Part shown: positions 4,568 through 9,964 of the stretch, in pieces | Position numbering within the stretch: the stretch's first letter is position 1 | How the letters are laid out: each line of letters opens with the position of its first letter | NCBI GenBank assembly: GCA_017964325.1 | Contig: JAGCSE010000186.1 | Coordinates: forward strand, 1 to 9,964 | DNA length: 9,964 bases | Reading direction: 5' to 3' | Origin: Victivallales bacterium | GTDB taxonomy: Bacteria > Verrucomicrobiota > Lentisphaeria > Oligosphaerales > Oligosphaeraceae | The notes under the pieces: model-generated | Told to the model about the DNA's origin: nothing | The model's database searches: none | The model's input: the letters and a program-made list of their open reading frames with translations, nothing else | Made by a program: the position numbers and the translations under genes

Positions 4568-7204
4568 TCACGCATAAAGGCTGAAATAGCCCATCAAGCC
4601 GTTGCGATAGCCGTCGAGAATGTCGGCCGCAAGCTCATTGCCTGGCGAGCAAGCCTGCAACGCCTTCGCAAGATAGAACTCCTTCAACTGGCAGTTGCGG
4701 TACGTTGTCTCGTTGATTTCACGGCGGTTTGCACGAACGGCGTCCCGCAGCGTCTTGATGGCGTAGCCGCTCATGCCGGGCGTACGCAGCATTTCCTCCA
4801 GCAAACCTGCGGCATCCGGATCGGGATTCTTCTGCAACGCATAGCAGACGGCGCGGAAATGCGAAAACGCATCGTCCGAACACATATCCGCCAATTTCTC
4901 CCGAACAGTCTTTGCATCGCCGCCAATCGCCGTCAACGCGAACAACATGCAATCGACTTGGCTGACCGACATGCCGAACTGCCCCATGCCACGGTAGTTC
5001 CAGCCTTCGTCCCATTTGGCAGCCTTCAATGCTTTCACAACCGTTTCCTTGACGCGCTTTTCGCCAAGAAACGCCAGAATCATCGCCGTCTTGATGTCGG
5101 ATGGATCTTTATCGTATGCCGCCTGCAAATCCGCCATCTTCTCGTCCGGCGACATGAAAATCGTGGCCAGTTCGTAGTGCGGATCGGTGGCGGGAACGCC
5201 TGGAATGTCATCTGTCTCTTCCAGAACACTTTCTGGAAGTATTTCTTTTTCAACGAGATGCTTCTGGACTTCACGCATATCGATGCCACGGAGCGTCTTG
5301 CCTTCCCGCGCCGCCATGGCAGCGGCGTAGCCGACGGCGTAGCCTTGGTTCTGCACATCCGGCTGCATGCGGATGAGCGGCAGGCAGTCGCGCTGCGCAC
5401 TGACCGCAAGTCCCGTCGCCGCAATATTCTCCAATCCTTTCGGCAGCAATGCGCGGAACGGCACGTTGGCGAAATGGCCGTCATGTGTCGGTGGCTGCAG
5501 CATGAACATCGGATGGACGACAAATCCATGCGTGTCGAAATTGCTCATGGCCTGCACGACCGTGTCGTCGTATTTGCGGTTCGCATAGAAGTCCGACGGC
5601 TGCAGCACGATGTCGCCGACAATGCGGCGGCGTTCGCGCGTATTCTGTATCTGTATCACATCAAATTGCTTGCGGAATTTTGCGCGTGCCATGACAAAAC
5701 TGCGTGTGCAGTCGAGAATGTCATGGTCGCAGATGAATTGGAAATCCGTATTCCAGCTGTATCCAGGCCGCACAGGCGAAAGTCCCGCGCCCTGGACGGA
5801 CGGCTCGTCGGCGGAGGCCATGACCGTTTCGCCGCCCGCTTCCGCAACGACGTCGGCGTTGCCCGTCGCGTCGATGACAAGTTTCGCGGCGACACGCCGA
5901 ATGCCGAACGGCCCCGCAATCAGCACACCATCGACGGCATTTCCGTCAACGGACGCCGCGATCGCCATCGTCCCGAAACGCATATCCACTTGGGCGTCAT
6001 GTATTTCCTTCAGGAAATACGCCTTCTTCGATTCGATGTCGCTGTGGCCGCGCTTCATGTCATGCTTGTTCTCGCCCGCCATCGCGATAATCCCTTTGTC
6101 GATTTCCGTCGTGAAACCGACGCGATTGCCGAAATAGTAGTCCGCGATTCGCCCGACGGTCATGATGCCACCGAGGTCATGCAGCGATTCGATGCACATC
6201 GTCTTCGCGCCTGCGCGCCCAGCCGCGATGGCTGCTGGAGCACCAGCCGTACCGCCACCGACAACAAGCACATCCACCGTCTCATCAACGGCGAACGTAT
6301 CCAAATCGAAGGGCACCGTCGGACAGTCATGGAAACGATGGAACGAATCTTTACGGATGAGTTCTGATGTACAGTCACACGGTTTGCGCCCATCAGTCAC
6401 CATCTTTCGGAAAGGTATGTTATTCAATGCGTTGTACAATTCTTCACCATCGAACCGATCCGCCAGGAAGATCGGCATACGGCTGGACGGCTTGTAGTTT
6501 TTCACGACATGGGGTAGGCCGGCGACAATAGAGACATCCGAGCCATACGTCATGTCCGGATGCCATGTGCGCAGACGTGCCTCCACCTCCACGCGTGCCA
6601 GTTCCGCATCCGACGCCTCCTTCATTTCCATCCATTCCGTGTTTTTGAAGACGGGCACGGATTTGCCTTCCAACTGGTATTCCAACGGCAGTTTTTCGAC
6701 TTTTGCGCCGTTGGACGCGCTTAGTTGAAATCGCGTTACTTTGCGGAATCCCGCCTTGAACGACGTCATTGGAAGGCCGCAGCATCTTGCAACCAAACTA
6801 TTTTCCGTCGCATCGACGATGACTTTCGCCTGAATGGCCTGGAAGCCCGAACGGTCTGCGACAATCAATCCTGCCATGTTCCCACCGTCATCAAATACGG
6901 GGCAGACGGGATGAACTTGATACAGGAAATCAATGTCATTGTCCATGAGCAATTGTTCGACTTTCCGTTTCACATCCATCGGCGTCGGAATATCGGAACC
7001 ACTGAAAATCGTGTTCCAAATAGGATCGTTCTTGCCCTGCAAATCAAAATGCGATGCACTTAGTTCTGCAAAATACGGTTCATTCGTAATATAGAAGATT
7101 TTATGCCCCAATCGTTTGGCAGCCAACGCAGCCAGAATGCCTCTTTTTGTTCCCCCGACCACTAGCATATCAACGGAACAAATCTGCGGAACATTGATTT
7201 TCAT
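4568..7204 (-). CDS. FAD-dependent oxidoreductase with two flavin-binding modules and a C-terminal helical domain
   Basis: An 878-aa flavoprotein of the FAD_oxidored type, predicted cytoplasmic, with no signal peptide. It contains two successive nucleotide-binding modules. Module 1 (about 10-250) begins DMLVVGGTKRG (12-22), a degraded dinucleotide motif, and has KVIVDATENS (127-136). Module 2 (about 310-640) is canonical: DVLVVGGGTAG (311-321), an acid at 339 (CIES), KLVIDATGNADV (441-452), the RERRRIVGDIVL stretch (523-534) and a C-terminal flavin loop ENIAATGLAVSAQRD (592-606) with GYAVGYAAAMA. Residues about 650-878 are helical, perhaps HEAT-like, and catalyse nothing obvious. AAGGA seven bases before the ATG fixes the start. 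The gene follows the propeller-glycosidase-like gene by 37 nt, so they are likely co-transcribed; a role in oxidising a sugar or sugar-derived substrate is an inference. The exact substrate cannot be read from the sequence. Confidence 0.88.
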   Translation of the reverse strand: MKINVPQICSVDMLVVGGTKRGILAALAAKRLGHKIFYITNEPYFAELSASHFDLQGKNDPIWNTIFSGSDIPTPMDVKRKVEQLLMDNDIDFLYQVHPVCPVFDDGGNMAGLIVADRSGFQAIQAKVIVDATENSLVARCCGLPMTSFKAGFRKVTRFQLSASNGAKVEKLPLEYQLEGKSVPVFKNTEWMEMKEASDAELARVEVEARLRTWHPDMTYGSDVSIVAGLPHVVKNYKPSSRMPIFLADRFDGEELYNALNNIPFRKMVTDGRKPCDCTSELIRKDSFHRFHDCPTVPFDLDTFAVDETVDVLVVGGGTAGAPAAIAAGRAGAKTMCIESLHDLGGIMTVGRIADYYFGNRVGFTTEIDKGIIAMAGENKHDMKRGHSDIESKKAYFLKEIHDAQVDMRFGTMAIAASVDGNAVDGVLIAGPFGIRRVAAKLVIDATGNADVVAEAGGETVMASADEPSVQGAGLSPVRPGYSWNTDFQFICDHDILDCTRSFVMARAKFRKQFDVIQIQNTRERRRIVGDIVLQPSDFYANRKYDDTVVQAMSNFDTHGFVVHPMFMLQPPTHDGHFANVPFRALLPKGLENIAATGLAVSAQRDCLPLIRMQPDVQNQGYAVGYAAAMAAREGKTLRGIDMREVQKHLVEKEILPESVLEETDDIPGVPATDPHYELATIFMSPDEKMADLQAAYDKDPSDIKTAMILAFLGEKRVKETVVKALKAAKWDEGWNYRGMGQFGMSVSQVDCMLFALTAIGGDAKTVREKLADMCSDDAFSHFRAVCYALQKNPDPDAAGLLEEMLRTPGMSGYAIKTLRDAVRANRREINETTYRNCQLKEFYLAKALQACSPGNELAADILDGYRNGLMGYFSLYA

Positions 7205-7241
7205 GGTTCTTTCCTTATTAATATAACTATCGTTTTACCAA

Positions 7242-8384
7242 CTAAATGCCTTCAAGCACGGCAGCAGGGATCGTCGCCACGCCAATCCATGTCACAGGAT
7301 GGTCGGGCGGAGCATCCGCACTGACGACTCCATGGTGATTGCATGTGTTCCCTGTATAGAAAAGGTAATACAAGTCATTGACTTTCACAAGATCATGCGG
7401 CGCATAGATTCCCTCCACGCCCTTTTCGCGCGGAAAGCCTGGCAGCCGCTGCCGCTCCCAATGAATTCCGTCCTTCGAGCGGCAGAACTCCAAGTCCCCC
7501 GTGCCTGGATCCGACCTGTAATGCCCAAGCACACCAATCCTCCCATTCATCATGTAATTGACCGCAAGATAGTAGAACTGAAGATCATACGGATCTTTCT
7601 CATCGCGGATGAGAATCCGTTCCGCAGGACTCCAATGCAGTCCGTCTTTACTCGTCCGCCGCTGGATGAACCGCAGGCATGGGTCTTTCTGATGCGGCTC
7701 CGGGCCAGGCGGGCACATCATGACTTCGGCGGAATACAACTCAAATGTTCCGTCAGGCATGAGATAGACGTTCGTCGCATCGTTCAACAGCATATCCTCC
7801 GTCACCTGCGGCTCGCCCTCCGGACGCGGCAGCTCCGCTGGTCTGACATACAGCCACAATTTCTTCTGTTTCAACGTTTCAAGCGGCACCGCACGGTCGC
7901 CCGGATGGCAGAGGACAGGCCGCCGCCAGTCCGCCACGAAAAAATTGACGCCGTCATCGCTGTCCGCCGCCAGATAGCGGTTGACATCCGACGCGTGCGC
8001 CCAGAAATAAATGCGCTGCCGTCCATCGGGCAAATCAAGATGAACTGGCTGCGTCAGCATCCATTCCATCGGCACGCCGATGATGTTAAGTCCTTCCTTC
8101 TGAGGTCCTTCTGCAATCTGCATCATGGTCTCGCCCAACGATTCGAAATCCTCCGTGAAATCGCGGTAGCCAAACGTGTATTTCTTGAGGCCGTCGTTCC
8201 GCCGCGAATACCACAACCGCCATCCGCCGCCGTCCCGATGGACAACGCGACACGTGAAATCCTGTACGTGCGTTTCAGAATCGCCGCAAATCAAATATTT
8301 TCCAAGCGTCCACTGACCGCGCATTTCTTCAGCAGTCATGCCATTTTCTGCCTCTGGACCACCTTGAATCTCTTGCTTCGTCAT
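7242..8384 (-). CDS. Beta-propeller glycosidase-like protein (GH43/GH32/GH130-like fold)
   Basis: A 380-aa protein with the repeated blade signature of five-bladed propeller glycosidases. Examples are ADSDDGVNF (140-148), SKDGLHW (245-251), SKDGIHW (303-309) and a terminal LYYLFYTGN (338-346). Tryptophans and acidic residues are plentiful in the predicted central pocket, but I cannot assign the catalytic triad. No signal peptide is present, so it would act in the cytoplasm on small sugars or oligosaccharides. The ATG at 8384 is preceded by AAGGA at seven bases; a later ATG (residue 16) lacks such a site. It is the first gene of a probable two-gene operon with the FAD oxidoreductase 37 nt downstream, and the two share a leader motif. 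It could instead be a non-catalytic sialidase-like propeller. The fold call is firmer than the enzyme call. Confidence 0.7.
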   Translation of the reverse strand: MTKQEIQGGPEAENGMTAEEMRGQWTLGKYLICGDSETHVQDFTCRVVHRDGGGWRLWYSRRNDGLKKYTFGYRDFTEDFESLGETMMQIAEGPQKEGLNIIGVPMEWMLTQPVHLDLPDGRQRIYFWAHASDVNRYLAADSDDGVNFFVADWRRPVLCHPGDRAVPLETLKQKKLWLYVRPAELPRPEGEPQVTEDMLLNDATNVYLMPDGTFELYSAEVMMCPPGPEPHQKDPCLRFIQRRTSKDGLHWSPAERILIRDEKDPYDLQFYYLAVNYMMNGRIGVLGHYRSDPGTGDLEFCRSKDGIHWERQRLPGFPREKGVEGIYAPHDLVKVNDLYYLFYTGNTCNHHGVVSADAPPDHPVTWIGVATIPAAVLEGI

Positions 8385-8428
8385 GCCTTTTCCTTATTAA
8401 TGATAATATCAATCGTTTATTCCTTATA

Positions 8429-8457
8429 AAGATAATTCCAGACATCCGAAGTAGCAA
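8429..8457 (-). promoter_or_regulatory. Candidate promoter of the propeller/FAD operon
   Basis: On the minus strand TTGCTA (8452-8457) and TATCTT (8429-8434) are 17 bp apart, with a start predicted near 8422 and a leader of about 38 nt. The match is moderate and the region is AT-rich, so other boxes are possible. Confidence 0.35.
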
Positions 8458-8509
8458 ACGCCAATCATAACATTTTTTTTCTTCAAATAATCATCTTTTT
8501 TTTCATGAA

Positions 8510-8539
8510 TTGCATTTGAAATTTATCTATGCGTATTTA
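8510..8539 (+). promoter_or_regulatory. Candidate promoter of the first prepilin gene
   Basis: TTGCAT (8510-8515) and TATTTA (8534-8539) are 18 bp apart, leaving a leader of about 75 nt. A perfect 12-bp palindrome, GAAATTAATTTC (8552-8563), lies just downstream and could be an operator, though such AT-rich palindromes arise easily. The rest of the 235-bp divergent gap shows only A/T runs. Confidence 0.25.
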
Positions 8540-8619
8540 AATTATATGATTGAAATTAATTTCTTCTTAATGTTTGTCTTTGGGTTCGTAAAAAAACACA
8601 ACAAGGAGTAGAAAAACAA

Positions 8620-9375
8620 ATGAAAAGACTCGTCATGTTCACCCTGATTGAGTTGCTGGTGGTCATCGCCATCATTGCAATCTTGGCCGCCATGCTGCTG
8701 CCGGCCCTCGCCAAGGCCCGTGAAAAAGCCCAGGCCATCAACTGCACGTCCAACATGAAGCAGATCGGCCTCGCCCTCAATATGTATGCGGGCGACTACG
8801 ACCAGACCATGCCGCGCGCAATCGGCAACCTCGCAGAAGGCATGCACTGGGGCAACTGGCTCCAGATGGTTTGCCCGTATGTCGGCGACAAGAAGCCCTT
8901 CCTCTGCCCGAAGAACTCCAACGTCAAGACCGCCGGATGGGAAGCGGGCGAATTCGCCCCCTACACTGGCATCCCGCAGTCCTACATCGCCCACGGCGCC
9001 ATCACCGTCGCCAATTTCACGGGCAATGACAATTCCCGTTTCCCGATCCCGCACCACAGCACGGGCCACAAGACCAAGCAGTCCGATTTCAAGGCCCCGT
9101 CCATGCTCATCGCCTTCGGCGAATGCAACCGCCGTAATGACCCGTATTTCTGGTCAGATTGCGGTGGTACCGCCGGCTCCAACGAGCATTTCTCCATGAT
9201 CAACCACAACAACATGACCAATTTCTCCTTCTGCGACGGCCATGTCCAGGCCATGAAGCCGCACAACACCTACGGCAATGGCGGAAACATGTGGGACTCC
9301 AAGGCTGGCAACGCCGTCCCCGAAAAGCTGAAGGAAATGATGAACGAAGCAACCACCAAGATGCTTGACAACTAA
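8620..9375 (+). CDS. Prepilin-type protein with H-X9-DG motif (pseudopilin-like)
   Basis: A 251-aa exported protein of the prepilin-type N-terminal cleavage/methylation family. A six-residue leader (MKRLVM) precedes [13 protein letters not shown], whose Glu at mature position 5 is the usual methylation and assembly residue; the hydrophobic helix runs to about residue 30. Near the C-terminus, the His of [14 protein letters not shown] followed by nine residues and DG matches the H-X9-DG processing-associated motif typical of Lentisphaerae and Planctomycetes. Cysteines at 42, 85 and 96 may form disulfides or bind metal. The residue before the cleavage point is Met, not the canonical Gly. AAGGAG eleven bases before the ATG is a strong ribosome site. 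Nearly all codons end in C or G, unlike the neighbouring genes, which suggests high expression. It ends before a strong terminator and is followed by a near-copy. Its structure (pilus, secretion pseudopilus or surface layer) is unknown. Confidence 0.88.
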   Translation: MKRLVMFTLIELLVVIAIIAILAAMLLPALAKAREKAQAINCTSNMKQIGLALNMYAGDYDQTMPRAIGNLAEGMHWGNWLQMVCPYVGDKKPFLCPKNSNVKTAGWEAGEFAPYTGIPQSYIAHGAITVANFTGNDNSRFPIPHHSTGHKTKQSDFKAPSMLIAFGECNRRNDPYFWSDCGGTAGSNEHFSMINHNNMTNFSFCDGHVQAMKPHNTYGNGGNMWDSKAGNAVPEKLKEMMNEATTKMLDN

Positions 9376-9400
9376 ACCTTAATAGCTATCTGCTTATTTC

Positions 9401-9441
9401 GCCCTGCCCGCAGTTTTTCGCTGCGGTCAGGGCTTTTTTTT
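9401..9441 (+). terminator. Intrinsic terminator of the first prepilin gene
   Basis: GCCCTGCCCGCAG pairs with CTGCGGTCAGGGC over 13 positions with a single C-T mismatch, around a TTTTTCG loop, followed by eight T. It lies 25 bp after the stop codon, so the two prepilin genes are probably separate transcripts. Confidence 0.93.
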
Positions 9442-9502
9442 GTCTAGAGATTCATAAAAAAAGCAGAAAAAACAAAAAAATTAAAAAAAATTACATTTTT
9501 AT

Positions 9503-9530
9503 TTGCAAGCCTTTCATTTGTCTTTATAGT
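9503..9530 (+). promoter_or_regulatory. Candidate promoter of the second prepilin gene
   Basis: TTGCAA (9503-9508) and TATAGT (9525-9530) are 16 bp apart, giving a leader of about 100 nt. A second possible pair, TTGATA (9556-9561) and CATTAT (17-bp spacer), would give a shorter leader. The leader contains two dyads, at 9556-9569 and 9576-9588. Confidence 0.4.
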
Positions 9531-9637
9531 ATATTTAATGAAAATTTAATATTTATTGATATTATTCAATATATATTACATTATGTAAATATGTTTTATT
9601 CCCCAAGCTCACACACAACAAAAGGAGAAAAAGACAA

Positions 9638-9964
9638 ATGAAACGGATCGTCATGTTCACCCTGATCGAATTGCTGGTGGTCATCGCCATCATCGCGATT
9701 CTCGCCGCCATGCTGCTGCCGGCCCTCGCCAAGGCACGTGAAAAGGCCCAGGCCATCAACTGCACGTCCAACATGAAGCAGCTAAGCCTCGCCCTCAACA
9801 TGTATGCCGCCGACCATGACCTGGCCATGCCGCGCGCCATCGGCAACCTCATGGAAGGCGCTCACTGGGGCAACTGGCTCCAGATGATCTGCCCGTATGT
9901 CGGCGACAAGAAGCCCTTCCTCTGCCCGAAGAACTCCAACGTCAAGACCGCCGGCTGGGAAGCG
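9638..9964 (+). CDS. Second prepilin-type protein, partial (C-terminus beyond the window)
   Basis: 109 codons are visible before the right edge. The protein matches the first prepilin at 99 of 109 residues. The leader is MKRIVM, the [13 protein letters not shown] helix is identical, and C42, C85 and C96 are kept. The ten changes are scattered, but residues 49-75 carry eight of them (including GD to AD, YDQT to HDLA, and A72M/M75A). Its last 24 visible residues are identical to the first copy. AAGGAG ten bases before the ATG is again present, and the C-ending codon preference is the same. Since the copy is cut by the window, the H-X9-DG motif cannot be seen. It has its own promoter region, so it is likely expressed separately from the first copy. 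Confidence 0.88.
   Translation, partial: MKRIVMFTLIELLVVIAIIAILAAMLLPALAKAREKAQAINCTSNMKQLSLALNMYAADHDLAMPRAIGNLMEGAHWGNWLQMICPYVGDKKPFLCPKNSNVKTAGWEA

Noticed and set aside
4859..6367. Long plus-strand open frame (502 codons) opposite the FAD oxidoreductase
   Set aside because: Its translation is rich in Arg, His and Cys with no domain pattern. It mirrors the codon structure of the real minus-strand gene and lacks a ribosome site.
7299..8429. Plus-strand open frame (376 codons) opposite the propeller gene
   Set aside because: It is a low-complexity Arg-rich shadow of the minus-strand gene, which has recognisable blade motifs and a ribosome site.

Overview
The window looks like a chromosomal segment of a Lentisphaerota/Victivallales-type bacterium (PVC superphylum), probably gut- or sediment-associated. 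Three things point that way. There are two tandem prepilin-like proteins with an [14 protein letters not shown]-terminus and, in the complete copy, an H-X9-DG motif; this family is strongly amplified in Lentisphaerae and Planctomycetes. There is a large FAD_oxidored-type dehydrogenase next to a glycosidase-like beta-propeller. Coding DNA is GC-rich while the gaps between genes are very AT-rich. The taxonomic call is an inference from gene content, not from a marker gene.

Layout. (1) 1-506, minus: N-terminal 168 residues of a TetR-type repressor running off the left edge, with two matching operator-like dyads in its upstream region. (2) 724-2661, minus: a 645-aa protein that looks like a TIM-barrel glycoside hydrolase of no family I can name, behind a near-consensus sigma70 promoter. 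(3) 2784-4379: a small AT-richer island. It holds a complete AAA_14/DUF4143 ATPase (plus) and the N-terminal stub of a second, different DUF4143-type ATPase (minus). Each has its own unrelated repeat array abutting the -35 box of its own promoter. (4) 4387-4550, minus: tRNA-Val(GAC) with encoded CCA, a promoter and an intrinsic terminator. (5) 4568-8384, minus: an apparent two-gene operon, beta-propeller glycosidase-like protein then double-Rossmann FAD oxidoreductase, 37 nt apart. (6) 8620-9964, plus: two tandem prepilin/pseudopilin-like genes about 91% identical over the 109 residues visible of the second, separated by a strong terminator and a separate promoter region.

How the genes may work together. 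The barrel protein, the propeller protein and the FAD oxidoreductase have no visible signal peptides and look like cytoplasmic enzymes of carbohydrate or sugar-derivative breakdown. The two prepilin-like proteins are exported, abundant-protein-type genes with strongly C-ending codon choice. The ATPase island looks unrelated to these pathways and inserted between them. The most unusual structure is the recurring layout 'repeat array, then -35, then DUF4143 ATPase', seen twice with different repeat sequences.
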